A stretch of DNA of 64,000 bases, taken from the NCBI GenBank assembly GCA_025699005.1, contig JAILWI010000006.1, positions 1-64,000 of the forward strand. The letters are read 5' to 3'. Shown in pieces: positions 18,312 to 27,119 of the stretch. The notes under the pieces are model-generated. The model was not told the origin of the DNA and did not search any database. It saw nothing but the letters and a program-made list of their open reading frames with translations. Position numbers and translations under genes: made by a program. Every line of letters begins with the position of its first letter. Within the stretch, counting starts at the first letter, position 1. This DNA comes from Chloroflexota bacterium. GTDB lineage: Bacteria; Chloroflexota; Limnocylindria; QHBO01.

Positions 18312-18574
18312 TCCCCGTCGACGTCCTGTTCAGCCCGCTCGCCATCGCCGGATTCGTGACCGGCGTGGTCGTCGCATTCCTGGCGGGGCGCGTCCGTCGT
18401 GACCCGCCGTCGGTCATCGTCATGTCGGCGCTCGGCAGCGGGCTCGCGCTCGCGGCGCTGGCATGGGCGAACACCTTCGGCGGCGGCCCCCTCTTCGCGG
18501 CGGCCGCCGTCGGCCTCGGCGCCAGCCTGTGGGCGATCGGCAACGAGCGGTCCAGGCGTCCGACGATCCGCTGA
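18308..18574 (+). CDS. Small three-helix membrane protein, function unknown
   Basis: An 88-residue hydrophobic protein with three predicted membrane segments (about 8-27, 36-55 and 58-76) and a basic C-terminus. Its ATG overlaps the pyrD stop (ATGA), so it is translated with pyrD. I recognise no family. Confidence 0.55.
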   Translation: MIPVDVLFSPLAIAGFVTGVVVAFLAGRVRRDPPSVIVMSALGSGLALAALAWANTFGGGPLFAAAAVGLGASLWAIGNERSRRPTIR

Positions 18575-18606
18575 CCCTCGCGTCCACTCCGCGGGCGCCG
18601 TGCAAT

Positions 18607-18636
18607 TTGGGGAGCGAGCGCCTTCCCTGCTAGGAT
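18607..18636 (+). promoter_or_regulatory. Probable promoter of the aminotransferase gene
   Basis: TTGGGG (18607-18612) and TAGGAT (18631-18636) with an 18-bp spacer, about 60 nt before the gabT-type start. Confidence 0.45.
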
Positions 18637-18674
18637 GCGGCGGACTAGCCAGGGTGCGCGGGCAGGACGCGCCG

Positions 18675-18688
18675 CTCCGAATTCGGAG
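18675..18688. promoter_or_regulatory. Perfect 14-bp palindrome over the aminotransferase ribosome-binding site
   Basis: CTCCGAATTCGGAG is self-complementary over all 14 bases. Its right end, GGAG, is the only ribosome-binding-site candidate for the ATG at 18698. In RNA it could hide the site in a hairpin; in DNA it could be an operator downstream of the transcription start. Confidence 0.55.
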
Positions 18689-18697
18689 TGAACACCG

Positions 18698-20068
18698 ATG
18701 ACTACCATTGAGGCTCCCGCCTCGGGTGGCGCTGCCCGCAACGATGCAGCGCCACGCATCAGCACCGACCTCCCCGGTCCGAAGGCCCAGGCGATCATCG
18801 CCCGGGACCAGGCCGTCGCCAGCCCCTCGCTGACACGGGCGTATCCGCTCGTCGCCGAGTCCGGCTCGGGCGTCGTCGTCACCGACGTCGACGGGAACAC
18901 GTTCCTTGACTTCGCGGCCGGGATCGCCGTCTGCTCGACGGGTCACTCCCATCCGAAGGTCGTGGCCGCCATCAAGGAGCAGGCGGACCGGCTCATCCAC
19001 ATCGCCGGGACCGACTTCTACGAGCCGCGCTACCTCGAGTTCATGGAGCGCCTCGCGGCGATCGCACCGTTCGAGGAGAAGGCGCGCGTCTTCCTCACGA
19101 ACTCCGGCACGGAGGCGGTGGAGGGCGCCATCAAGCTCGCTCGCTACCACACCAAGCGGCCGGGGATCATCGCCTTCGAGGGCGGGTTCCACGGACGGAC
19201 GATGGGTGCCCTGTCGCTCACCAACTCGAAGGTCAAGCAGCGCGCCGGCTTCGGACCGCTCGTCCCGATGGTCCACCACGCGCCGTTCCCGCGCGTCCGC
19301 TCCTGGCGCGAGGGAACCGGCGGCGACGGCTCGGCCGAGCTTGCGCATCTGAAGAACACGATCTTCGGGCGGCAGATCGCGCCGTCCGACGTGGCCGCAA
19401 TCGTCGTCGAGCCGATCCAGGGCGAGGGCGGCTACTTCCCGGCCCCGGCCGCATTCCTCGAGGGGCTTCGAGCCCTGTGCGACGAGCACGGCATCCTGCT
19501 CATCGCCGATGAGATCCAGTCGGGCATGGGCCGCACCGGCAGCTGGTGGGCGATCGAGCACGCCGGCGTCGAGCCGGACATCATCCTCTCGGCGAAGGGC
19601 ATCGCCTCGGGCATGCCGATCGGTGCGTTCATCGCCCGGGAGTCCGTCTGGACCTGGCCCCCGGGAGCTCACGGCTCGACGTTCGCCGGCAACCCGGTCT
19701 GTGCGGCCGCCGGCCTCGCGACGCTCGACATCCTCGAGTCCGAGGGCCTGGCCAACGCGGCCGAGATGGGCGCGCGTCTCCGGCGTGGCCTGGAGGACGT
19801 GGCCGACCGCTCGGGCGTCGTGCGCGACGTACGGGGCGTGGGCCTCATGCTCGGCGTCGAGTTCGAGTCGCACGAGGCCGCGGAGGCGGTCCAGGATGCG
19901 GCGTTCCGTCGCGGCCTGCTCACGCTCGAGTGCGGCGAGTCGTCGATTCGCTTCAGCCCCCCGCTGATCGTCGACGCGGACGAGGTGGATGCGGCCGTTC
20001 GCATCTTCGGCGAGGCGGTCGGGGCGGCTCGGACGCCCGAGAAGGGGATGGACGAGACCGGCGGCTGA
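18698..20068 (+). CDS. gabT: Class III aminotransferase, probably 4-aminobutyrate aminotransferase
   Basis: A 456-residue PLP aminotransferase of the GabT/ArgD/lysine epsilon-aminotransferase group. N-S-G-T-E-A (135-140) binds the cofactor phosphate, D271 in ADEIQSGMGRTG contacts the pyridine nitrogen and K300 in ILSAKGIASGMPIGA is the Schiff-base lysine. The segment VVEPIQGEGGY supports GABA/omega-amino acid specificity. GABA transamination would yield succinate semialdehyde, for which dehydrogenases are encoded at 25438 and 33603. Acetylornithine aminotransferase is the main alternative, though no arg genes are nearby. Confidence 0.83.
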   Translation: MTTIEAPASGGAARNDAAPRISTDLPGPKAQAIIARDQAVASPSLTRAYPLVAESGSGVVVTDVDGNTFLDFAAGIAVCSTGHSHPKVVAAIKEQADRLIHIAGTDFYEPRYLEFMERLAAIAPFEEKARVFLTNSGTEAVEGAIKLARYHTKRPGIIAFEGGFHGRTMGALSLTNSKVKQRAGFGPLVPMVHHAPFPRVRSWREGTGGDGSAELAHLKNTIFGRQIAPSDVAAIVVEPIQGEGGYFPAPAAFLEGLRALCDEHGILLIADEIQSGMGRTGSWWAIEHAGVEPDIILSAKGIASGMPIGAFIARESVWTWPPGAHGSTFAGNPVCAAAGLATLDILESEGLANAAEMGARLRRGLEDVADRSGVVRDVRGVGLMLGVEFESHEAAEAVQDAAFRRGLLTLECGESSIRFSPPLIVDADEVDAAVRIFGEAVGAARTPEKGMDETGG

Positions 20069-20089
20069 CACGCCGGTCCCAACACGCTG

Positions 20090-20117
20090 AACGGGCGCGG
20101 CTTCGGCCGCGCTCGTT
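20090..20117. terminator. Bidirectional terminator hairpin with TTCG tetraloop
   Basis: Twelve-base arms (20090-20101 and 20106-20117; one G-T pair) closed by a TTCG loop, between the convergent aminotransferase and polysaccharide deacetylase genes. UUCG-capped stems are exceptionally stable. There is no T-run, as for the other hairpins of this window. Confidence 0.75.
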
Positions 20118-20129
20118 CTGCATCCGGCG

Positions 20130-21284
20130 CTAGTTCAGCAGGTCCGACAGGCTGGTGAGCGTGAAGCCGCGGTCACGGAGCCCCGGCACGATCAGGCGCA
20201 GAGCGTCGAGCGTCTCGTAGCCGCCGAGGTGGAACAGGACGTTCGAGCCGTTCACCGAGCTCGTGATGACCTTCGAAGCGATCTGCTCGGCGGTCGGACC
20301 GCCGTCGGCGATCGGCTTCCAGTCGACCGTGTCGATGTCCCACAGGAACGTCTTCGTGTAGCCGGCCGATGCGACCGCGTTGATGACGGCGTCGCTGAGC
20401 GAGCCGTACGGCGGCCGCCAGTACGGCTGCGGATTCTGGCCGGTGCCGGCGCGGAGGATGGCCTCGGCATCGATCATCTCCTTGCGGATCCGATCGGCGC
20501 TGAAGGGCCCGCCGCTGCAGGGCTGGGTGGACGGGGACCCGCCTCCCCCGCGAGCCAGGTCACAGTGGTACATCGTGTGGTTCGCGATCTCGAACAGCTC
20601 CGGATGCGCGCGGATGATGCCCATCACCTGCTGACCCTTCGGCGTCTGGCTCATGACGCCCGTGGCGAAGATCGTCGCACAGACCTCGTTCGCCACGAGG
20701 AAGTTCATGATGTCGACCGCCGGGTCCATGCGGCCGCCCATGTCGAAGGTGAGCGCGACGCCCGGGCCGGCGTTCGGGATCATGCGGTACGTCTGTACCC
20801 CGCCGGCGGCGGCGCGGTTGCCCGCGCTGCATCGGCTCCCCGACGGCGGCTGGGTGGGACGCGGCGTGGTCGGGGCGGCGGTCGGCGCCGGCCGCGGCGT
20901 GACGCCGGGCTGTGTGCTGACGAGGAGCACCCAGCCGGGCTCGATGACGTTCGGTGCGGTCGCCAGGGAGGGGTACCGGTCCCGGTTCCAATCGGCCAGC
21001 TGCGCCGCCGTGGTGCTGTAGGCGCGGGCGATGGCCGAGAGCGAATCCCCGCGCTGGACGGTGTACGTCGTTCCGGTGATGGGCGTGGCGCTGGGCAGCG
21101 GCGTCGCCGTCGGTTCCTCCGACGGGGATGGCGCAACCGAGGGCGACTCCCGATCGGTGGCCGACGGCATCGGCGTGAAGGTGCCGCCCGGAATCGATGC
21201 ACTCGCTGCCGGAGTGGTGGCCGCAGGTGCCGAGCACGCCGAGAGGACGAGCAGCCCGACGAAGACGGCGCCCTGCGCTCGCAT
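20130..21284 (-). CDS. Secreted LysM / polysaccharide deacetylase lipoprotein
   Basis: A 384-residue cell-surface enzyme. A lipoprotein signal (lipobox LSAC, C17) and a Thr/Ser/Pro linker precede a LysM glycan-binding domain (about 72-120, TYTVQRGDSLSAIARAY). A second Pro/Thr linker leads to a NodB deacetylase domain (about 175-380) with motif 1 TFDMGGR, motif 2 NHTMYH, motif 3 RPPYG, motif 4 WDIDTVDW and motif 5 VLFHLGG. Motif 1 normally reads TFDDG; the second Asp, a metal ligand, is Met here. It likely de-acetylates peptidoglycan or another polysaccharide, if active. Its ATG is 4 bp after the Lon-N-like gene. Confidence 0.85.
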   Translation of the reverse strand: MRAQGAVFVGLLVLSACSAPAATTPAASASIPGGTFTPMPSATDRESPSVAPSPSEEPTATPLPSATPITGTTYTVQRGDSLSAIARAYSTTAAQLADWNRDRYPSLATAPNVIEPGWVLLVSTQPGVTPRPAPTAAPTTPRPTQPPSGSRCSAGNRAAAGGVQTYRMIPNAGPGVALTFDMGGRMDPAVDIMNFLVANEVCATIFATGVMSQTPKGQQVMGIIRAHPELFEIANHTMYHCDLARGGGGSPSTQPCSGGPFSADRIRKEMIDAEAILRAGTGQNPQPYWRPPYGSLSDAVINAVASAGYTKTFLWDIDTVDWKPIADGGPTAEQIASKVITSSVNGSNVLFHLGGYETLDALRLIVPGLRDRGFTLTSLSDLLN

Positions 21285-21288
21285 CGGA

Positions 21289-22002
21289 CTAGTTCGGGTG
21301 ATAGCCGAGATCGCCGGCGGGGACCGGCGGCAGCTCGCCGTCATCCAGCAGGCGTGCCTCACGCCGCAGGAGATCGAGCTCCTCGCGCAGGCGCGTCGCG
21401 GCATCCGGGATCTCGAGGAGCTTCTGCTTCCGGGTGAGCTCCACCTGGAGCATGCCGCCGACCGCGTAGCTTGCCGCCACGGGGTCATCGGGCAGTCGAA
21501 TCGGCTTGAGAACCTGGTCGAGGGACTCGGTCACGGAGGTGGGCTCCTGCGATGCGTCACCCACTGACGCTGTGCGGGCCACGAATCGTTTCACGGTGGT
21601 CAGGTAGCGATCCAGTGCAGCCTGGACGCGGGGCAGGAGCGACTCCGCGCCGGCGCCGATGGGCTCGTCAAGGGGCGTTGCCTCGACCATGGCGTACGGG
21701 CCGCTGCGATCCACGCCCGTCACCCGGGCGCGTCCCACCCCGACGACGAGGAGCAGCCATCGTCCGTCGGGGAACTGCTCGGCACTGTGAACCTCGCAGA
21801 TCGTTCCGACCGCCTGGGTCACAGCATCCCCTCCCACCTCGGGCCCGTCGGTGATCATGCTGACCACGAATCGCCCCTCGTAGGCGGAGCCGTCGGCCAG
21901 GACGTCGGCAGCCATGGCGCGATACCGCTCCTCGAAGATGTGCAGCGGAAGCGGCAGGTGCGGGAAGAGCACCGTGTGCAGTGGGAAGTGAGGGAGCCGC
22001 AT
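21289..22002 (-). CDS. Lon N-terminal (LON substrate-binding) domain protein
   Basis: A 237-residue protein beginning MRLPHFPLHTVLFPHLPLPL, followed by HIFEERYRAM, the characteristic start of the LON substrate-binding domain. It has no ATPase or protease domain, so it is one of the stand-alone LON-SBD proteins (YbbY/YcbJ-like group, related to cereblon) whose biochemical role is unclear. A helical C-terminal part (about 165-225) follows. The ATG at 22002 is chosen because the protein family begins exactly there. It lies upstream of the deacetylase gene in a two-gene unit. Confidence 0.82.
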   Translation of the reverse strand: MRLPHFPLHTVLFPHLPLPLHIFEERYRAMAADVLADGSAYEGRFVVSMITDGPEVGGDAVTQAVGTICEVHSAEQFPDGRWLLLVVGVGRARVTGVDRSGPYAMVEATPLDEPIGAGAESLLPRVQAALDRYLTTVKRFVARTASVGDASQEPTSVTESLDQVLKPIRLPDDPVAASYAVGGMLQVELTRKQKLLEIPDAATRLREELDLLRREARLLDDGELPPVPAGDLGYHPN

Positions 22003-22068
22003 CGGCGCATGCTCCCACGCGCTCGCGCCTCTCGGCAAACGCGCTCCCGATGATCCCGAGTGGCGGTC

Positions 22069-22074
22069 TACCAT
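22069..22074 (+). promoter_or_regulatory. Leaderless -10 box of the LAL regulator gene
   Basis: TACCAT, 10 nt before the ATG at 22085. Confidence 0.45.
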
Positions 22075-22084
22075 CCCCGCACAG

Positions 22085-24718
22085 ATGAGGCTCCTCGAGC
22101 GCGCCGAGCATCTCGCGTCCCTGGCCCTCGCTCTCGACGAGAGCGCGAGCCACGGTGGACGCGTCGTGCTCGTCGAGGGCGAGGCCGGCATCGGCAAGAC
22201 GTCGCTGCTCGCCCGGTTCCGCGGATCCGTTCCCGACGGCACCCGCGTGCTGCTCGGATCCTGCGATCCGCTCTCGACTCCGCGTCCCTTTGGGCCCCTG
22301 GTCGACATCGCGCATGGATTGGGCTCGAACTTCGAGCGTCTCGTGACCGCCCTGCCACCGCCACCGCGCGCAACGATCTTCACTGCGCTCCTCGAAGCGC
22401 TCCGCAGCGCCGACGGACCGCTGGTGGTCATGCTCGACGACCTCCACTGGGCGGACGATGCAACGCGAGACGCGCTCCAGTTCGTGGGCCGTCGAATCGC
22501 CTCGACCCGAGCGCTGGTCATCGGGACGTACCGCGACGACGAGGTCGGTGCCCAGCATCCCCTGCGTGTCGTCCTGGGCGACCTCGCCACCTCACCGAGC
22601 GTCCGACGTCTCCCGTTGGAGGCTCTCTCCATTCAGGCGGTCTCCGAGCTTGCCCGGGACACCGACCTCGACCCGGTGGAGCTCCACCGCCGGACGAGCG
22701 GCAATCCCTTCTACGTGACCGAGGTCATCGCGGGCGCGCCGGCGAGCATCCCCGCAACGGTGCGCGACGCGGTCCTGGCGCGGGCGGCCCGGCTCTCGAG
22801 TGAGGGGCGCAGGACCCTCGAGGTGGCCGCGATCATCGGCTCCGCGATCGAGCCGACACTCCTCACCGCCGCCCTCGATGGAGAGACCGCCGCGGAGGAA
22901 TGCCTGGCGCGCGGGGTCCTGCGCACCGACGGCCTCCGCTACTTCTTCCGACACGAGGTCGCGCGCCAGACGATCCTGGAGGCAACCGATCCCGGGCTCC
23001 GGCTCGCGCTTCATGCTCGGGTCCTGGCCCTGCTCGAGGGCGAGCCGTCCGATGCGCGCCCACTGGCTCGCCTGGCGCATCACGCCGAGGGCGCCGGGGA
23101 TCGCGAGGCCGTCCTGCGCTACGCGCCCGCGGCCGCGGAAGAGGCAGCGGAAGCGGGATCGCATCGCGAGGCGGCCGCACAGCTCGCGCGGGCCGTCCGG
23201 TTCGCCGGAGGGCTGGCACCCACCGATCGGGCATCGCTGCTGGAGCGCTACGCGGTCGAGCATTCCGCGATCGACCGGCTCGACCTCGCCAATGCGGCCT
23301 GGGCCGAGGCCATTGCCATCTGGAGCCAGGCCGGGGACGTTCGTCGCCAATCCGGAGCGCTTGCCGGTTACGCGCGCTCACTCATCGTCGCCGGGCGTGA
23401 CCCCGAGGCCGAGGCCGCGTCCCGGCGGGCTCTCGAGATCCTGGGTGACACACCGGCGGGACCCGAGGCGGTCGAGGCCCTCGGCGTCCAGGCCTACCTG
23501 CGGATGCTGGGCCGCGACAACGAGGAGGCCGTGGAGCTGGGACGACGCACGATCGAGCTGGGACGAGATCTGCCGGCAGCGATCTCGGCAGTGACCCTCG
23601 CGTGGAACACCGTCGGCGCAGCCCGGATCCTGCTCGGTGATCACGAGGGTGGCCGGGCCGATCTCGAGGAGAGCCTGCGCCTCGCCGAGCTGCACGGTCT
23701 GGACCGGCACGCGGCGGGTGCGTGGTCGAACCTCGTCTCGGGGCTCGGCGAGATGTACCGCTTCGCCGACACCGACGCGTACTACGAGGCCGGTCACCGC
23801 TTCACCGCCGACCGGGATCTCGATGCGACGCGCGCCTATCTCGAGGCCTGGCGTGCCCTGTCGCTCCTGCATCGTGGCCGATGGACCGAGGCGGAGACGC
23901 TGGCGACGGCGGTGGTGAACGCGCCGACCCGCTCGGCGATCAGCCGCACGATGGCCCTCCTCGCCCTGGGGCGGTTGCAGTCCCGTCGAGGGGATGGCGA
24001 CGCGTGGACGACCCTCGACGAGGCCCTGTCCATCGCCGAGCCGACGGGCACGCTCCAGCGCATCGGTCCGGTGCGCGCTGCGCGTGCGGAGGCCGCGTGG
24101 CTGGCCGGCGACCTCGAGCGCTGCGCCGCCGAGGCCGAGGCGGCCGTCGTGCTGGCTGTCAGGCACCGTCATCCGTGGCATGTCGGCGAGCTCGCCTGGT
24201 GGCTGCACGCCGCGGGGCGCCCCGTCCCCGACGCGTCGGCTGCAGCAGAGCCATGGCGTCTCCAGCTCGCCGCTCGGCCCCGGGAAGCCGCGGCAGCCTG
24301 GACGGAGCTCGGTTGCCCGTACGAGGCCGCGCGAGCGTTGTTCGAGGCCGACGATGTCGCGTCGGTCGAGACCGCGCATGCCGAGCTCGATCGGCTCGGC
24401 GCCCGCCCGGCACTTGCGCACACGGCCCGGAGGCTGCGTGACCTCGGGGCGACGACGATCCGACGCGGGGCGCGCCCCTCGACCCGGTCGAACGCAGCCG
24501 GGCTGACGACCCGCGAGCTCGAGGTGCTGTCGCTCGTCGTGGCAGGCCTGCGCAACAGCGAGATCGCCGAACGGCTCGTCCTGTCGACCCGGACGATCGA
24601 TCACCACGTCTCCGCGGTCCTCGGCAAGCTCGCCATCGACCGGCGAGGCGACGCCGCGGCGGCGGTTGCCCGACTCGGCATCGACCTCCAATCCGGGCAG
24701 TCGCCGCAACCGAAATAG
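22085..24718 (+). CDS. Large ATP-binding LuxR-type (LAL) transcriptional regulator
   Basis: An 877-residue regulator of the MalT/LAL class. An N-terminal AAA/STAND ATPase has Walker A EGEAGIGKTS (31-40) and Walker B VVMLDDLHWADD; a long helical-repeat (TPR-like) sensor region fills about 270-800, and a GerE-type helix-turn-helix lies near the C-terminus (GLTTRELEVLSLVVAGLRNSEIA). Such proteins bind an inducer in the repeat region, oligomerise with ATP and activate transcription. The target is unknown; the divergent Lon-N/deacetylase unit starts 82 bp away and is an obvious candidate. Confidence 0.9.
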   Translation: MRLLERAEHLASLALALDESASHGGRVVLVEGEAGIGKTSLLARFRGSVPDGTRVLLGSCDPLSTPRPFGPLVDIAHGLGSNFERLVTALPPPPRATIFTALLEALRSADGPLVVMLDDLHWADDATRDALQFVGRRIASTRALVIGTYRDDEVGAQHPLRVVLGDLATSPSVRRLPLEALSIQAVSELARDTDLDPVELHRRTSGNPFYVTEVIAGAPASIPATVRDAVLARAARLSSEGRRTLEVAAIIGSAIEPTLLTAALDGETAAEECLARGVLRTDGLRYFFRHEVARQTILEATDPGLRLALHARVLALLEGEPSDARPLARLAHHAEGAGDREAVLRYAPAAAEEAAEAGSHREAAAQLARAVRFAGGLAPTDRASLLERYAVEHSAIDRLDLANAAWAEAIAIWSQAGDVRRQSGALAGYARSLIVAGRDPEAEAASRRALEILGDTPAGPEAVEALGVQAYLRMLGRDNEEAVELGRRTIELGRDLPAAISAVTLAWNTVGAARILLGDHEGGRADLEESLRLAELHGLDRHAAGAWSNLVSGLGEMYRFADTDAYYEAGHRFTADRDLDATRAYLEAWRALSLLHRGRWTEAETLATAVVNAPTRSAISRTMALLALGRLQSRRGDGDAWTTLDEALSIAEPTGTLQRIGPVRAARAEAAWLAGDLERCAAEAEAAVVLAVRHRHPWHVGELAWWLHAAGRPVPDASAAAEPWRLQLAARPREAAAAWTELGCPYEAARALFEADDVASVETAHAELDRLGARPALAHTARRLRDLGATTIRRGARPSTRSNAAGLTTRELEVLSLVVAGLRNSEIAERLVLSTRTIDHHVSAVLGKLAIDRRGDAAAAVARLGIDLQSGQSPQPK

Positions 24719-24735
24719 GCATCGGCCACCGATGC
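24719..24735 (+). terminator. Short hairpin directly after the LAL gene
   Basis: Seven-base arms gcatcgg (24719-24725) and ccgatgc (24729-24735) with a three-base loop start immediately after the TAG stop. No T-run follows. Confidence 0.4.
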
Positions 24736-24808
24736 GGTCCCGGGCGCCGCGCGGGCACCCTCCCGTCAGGCCGGCAGCGCCCGGCATTTCACCGACAGGA
24801 GGATCGAT

Positions 24809-25060
24809 ATGAGAACGTTCATGGACGTGCACAGCGGCTTCATCGGCGTGACCGCCGACCAGCTCCGCGAGGCGCACGATCGCGACCTGGCGATCGAGGG
24901 GGATGAGCAGGTCCACTTCGAGCGCGCATGGCTGGACCCGGAGGCCGGGAAGGTGTTCTGCCTCGCAACGGCGCCATCGAAGGAAGCGGTCATGCGCATC
25001 CACGAGCGCGCGGGGCATCCGACCTCGGAGGTCTACGAGCTCACCGTGGAGGTGGCGTGA
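24809..25060 (+). CDS. DUF4242 (SCO4226-like) small protein
   Basis: An 83-residue ferredoxin-like-fold protein (MRTFMDVHSGFIGVTADQL, then a C-terminal HERAGHPTSEVYELTVE). The family DUF4242 includes the nickel-binding SCO4226 of Streptomyces; the physiological role is not established. A strong AGGAGG ribosome-binding site lies 6 nt before the ATG. Its stop overlaps the start of a small secreted protein gene (TGATG). Confidence 0.78.
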   Translation: MRTFMDVHSGFIGVTADQLREAHDRDLAIEGDEQVHFERAWLDPEAGKVFCLATAPSKEAVMRIHERAGHPTSEVYELTVEVA

Positions 25061-25389
25061 TGCGAGGACGGGTTCAGCTGGCGCTGGTCGCCGGCCTCAT
25101 GGCCACCTTCGGGGTGGCCACCGCCGCGAGTGCTCACGGACCGACGTGCGCGGACTTCGGTGCGCTGGGTATCGGCGTGCACGGGCAGCATGTCGTCCGC
25201 GATTACGTCGCCGGTGGCGGACTGGCGCAGTGGCCTCCCGCCGGCGGCCTGGGGCAGATCGTCGGCGGACGCGGCGCGGCGCTGCCGGGCGGCCCCGGTC
25301 CGGCATTCCACTTCGCCAACGGGTTTGCTCCCGGGGCGTCCTTCTGCCTGCCGCAGTCGAATGCGCCGGGCTTCCACGCCGGCGACTAG
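25060..25389 (+). CDS. Small secreted Gly-rich protein, function unknown
   Basis: A 109-residue protein with an Ala-rich signal peptide cleaved about after residue 26 (ATAASA-HG). The mature part is rich in Gly, Pro and His, with two Cys (in PTCADF and SFCLPQ) that could form a disulfide. No family is recognised. Translationally coupled to the DUF4242 gene. Confidence 0.6.
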   Translation: MRGRVQLALVAGLMATFGVATAASAHGPTCADFGALGIGVHGQHVVRDYVAGGGLAQWPPAGGLGQIVGGRGAALPGGPGPAFHFANGFAPGASFCLPQSNAPGFHAGD

Positions 25390-25405
25390 GCGGTCCGCAC
25401 CGAAT

Positions 25406-25430
25406 CGGGCCGGGCGTGACGCCCGGCCCG
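25406..25430. terminator. Bidirectional terminator hairpin between convergent genes
   Basis: Perfect 11-bp arms (CGGGCCGGGCG, 25406-25416, and its complement 25420-25430) with a three-base loop, in the 48-bp gap between the secreted protein gene and the aldehyde dehydrogenase gene. The same core occurs in the hairpin at 8088-8116. Confidence 0.75.
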
Positions 25431-25437
25431 CATCGGC

Positions 25438-26937
25438 CTACTGCTCGTCGATGAACGTCGTGTCGATCTGGGCCCGCTGGAGCTTCCCGGAGTAGTCGAC
25501 GTAGACGCTCTTCCACTCGCTGAAGAATTCGAGCGCGGCCTGGCCGACCTCGCGGTGCCCGTTCCCCGTGGCCTTGGTCCCGCCGAAGGGCAGGTGCGCC
25601 TCCGCACCGATCGTTCCGTGGTTCACGTAGCCGAGACCGGAGTCGAAGTCCCGGATGCTTCGGAAGGCGAGGTTGATGTCCTGGGTGAACAGTGAAGTCG
25701 ACAGGCCGTACTTCACGCTGTTCACGATGCGCACGGTCTCGTCCCAGTCGGTCACCGGAATGACCGAGGCCACGGGGCCGAAGATCTCTTCCTGCGCGAT
25801 CCGGGCGTCCGGCTTGACCTCGGTGAAGATCGTGGGCTGGAAGAACGAGCCCTTCGCCAGCTTGCCGTCGCGAGCCGGCTCGCCGCCGATGACGAGGTCC
25901 GCCTCGTCACGACCGATGGCGGCATACGACGCGATGCGCTCGACCGCCGCATCGTTGATGACGGGCCCGACGTCGGTCGCCTCGTCGAGCCCATCGCCGA
26001 GCACCAGCTTCGCGACCCGCTGCTGGAGCCGATGCACGAAGTCGTCGTGGACGTTGCGATGCACGATCAGGCGCGAGGCCGCGGTGCAGCGCTGGCCGGA
26101 CGTGCCGAACGACGACCAGACCACGCTGTCGAGGGCGAGGTCGAGGTCGGCATCCTCCCAGATCACGATCGGGTTCTTGCCGCCAAGCTCGAGGCTGACG
26201 CGCTTCAGCGTCTTCGCGGCACGGGTGCTGATCTCCACGCCGGTGTCGGTGTGGCCGGTGAAGCTGATGACGCGCACGTCGGGATGGTCGACGATCGCGT
26301 TGCCGACCTCGCCGCCCGAGCCGGTCACAACATTCACGACGCCCTCGGGCAGGCCGCCCTCGAGGAGAAGCTCGACGAAGCGGACGAGGCACGCCGGCGT
26401 GTCCGAGGCGGGCTTGATGACCGCGGTGTTCCCGCAGATCAGCGCGGGGAAGAGCTTCCAGGCCGGGATGGCGACCGGGAAGTTCCACGGCGTGATGATG
26501 CCCACCACGCCGATCGGACGGCGGATCGCCATCGCGAACTTGTCCGGCATCTCCGACGGCACGGTCTGGCCGAACAGCCGCCGCCCCTCGCCGGCCATGT
26601 AGTACGCGACGTCGATCGCCTCCTGGACGTCGCCACGGGCCTCGGGCAGCACCTTGCCCATCTCGCGGGTCATGAGCTTGCTCAGCTCTTCCTTGTGCTC
26701 GGCCAGGACGCGCGCGATCCGGAACAGGATCTCGCCGCGCTTCGGCGCGGGCATCTGCGACCAGGCCGGGAAGGCCCGCTTCGCCGCCGAGACCGCGGCC
26801 TCGACGTCGGACGTGCTCGAGGAGGCGAACTCGCCGATCACGTCATCGTGGTTCGCCGGGCTGACGCTGGTGAACGTGGCACCGCTATCGGCGGACTTCC
26901 AGTCGCCGCCGATCAGGTTCTGATAGGTCTTCGTCAC
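25438..26937 (-). CDS. Aldehyde dehydrogenase (semialdehyde dehydrogenase type)
   Basis: A 499-residue NAD(P)-dependent aldehyde dehydrogenase. N152 (PWNFP), E250 (LELGGKNP) and nucleophile C284 (GQRCTAASR) form the complete catalytic set. The long C-terminal segment with GTIGAEAHLPFGGTKATGNG and a further 40 residues resembles alpha-aminoadipic/succinic/2,5-dioxovalerate semialdehyde dehydrogenases; I cannot separate these by eye. The nearby GABA-type aminotransferase makes a semialdehyde of an omega-amino acid a reasonable substrate. It starts at GTG with AGGAG upstream, and a palindrome overlaps the predicted transcription start. Confidence 0.82.
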   Translation of the reverse strand: MTKTYQNLIGGDWKSADSGATFTSVSPANHDDVIGEFASSSTSDVEAAVSAAKRAFPAWSQMPAPKRGEILFRIARVLAEHKEELSKLMTREMGKVLPEARGDVQEAIDVAYYMAGEGRRLFGQTVPSEMPDKFAMAIRRPIGVVGIITPWNFPVAIPAWKLFPALICGNTAVIKPASDTPACLVRFVELLLEGGLPEGVVNVVTGSGGEVGNAIVDHPDVRVISFTGHTDTGVEISTRAAKTLKRVSLELGGKNPIVIWEDADLDLALDSVVWSSFGTSGQRCTAASRLIVHRNVHDDFVHRLQQRVAKLVLGDGLDEATDVGPVINDAAVERIASYAAIGRDEADLVIGGEPARDGKLAKGSFFQPTIFTEVKPDARIAQEEIFGPVASVIPVTDWDETVRIVNSVKYGLSTSLFTQDINLAFRSIRDFDSGLGYVNHGTIGAEAHLPFGGTKATGNGHREVGQAALEFFSEWKSVYVDYSGKLQRAQIDTTFIDEQ

Positions 26938-26978
26938 GAAGGAAGGTCTCCTGTGGGAGGCAAAGAGGAGCTCGGTTG

Positions 26979-27006
26979 CGCACCGCTGGTGCGGGATTCG
27001 ATTCTA
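26979..27006 (-). promoter_or_regulatory. Promoter -10 box with adjoining palindromic operator, aldehyde dehydrogenase
   Basis: A minus-strand TAGAAT (27001-27006) is followed at the expected transcription start by a perfect palindrome, cgcacc-gct-ggtgcg (26979-26993). This arrangement is typical of a repressor site. The regulator is not identified. Confidence 0.5.
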
Positions 27007-27119
27007 GCCGTCGACCGCGAACTCGCCGCGACGTACCCTCTTCATCACGACGCTGCGCACTCGCGCAGCCGACTCGCGCGGAGCGGTGCCGGGTGTGGCG
27101 CCACGGAAGGAAGGGCACC

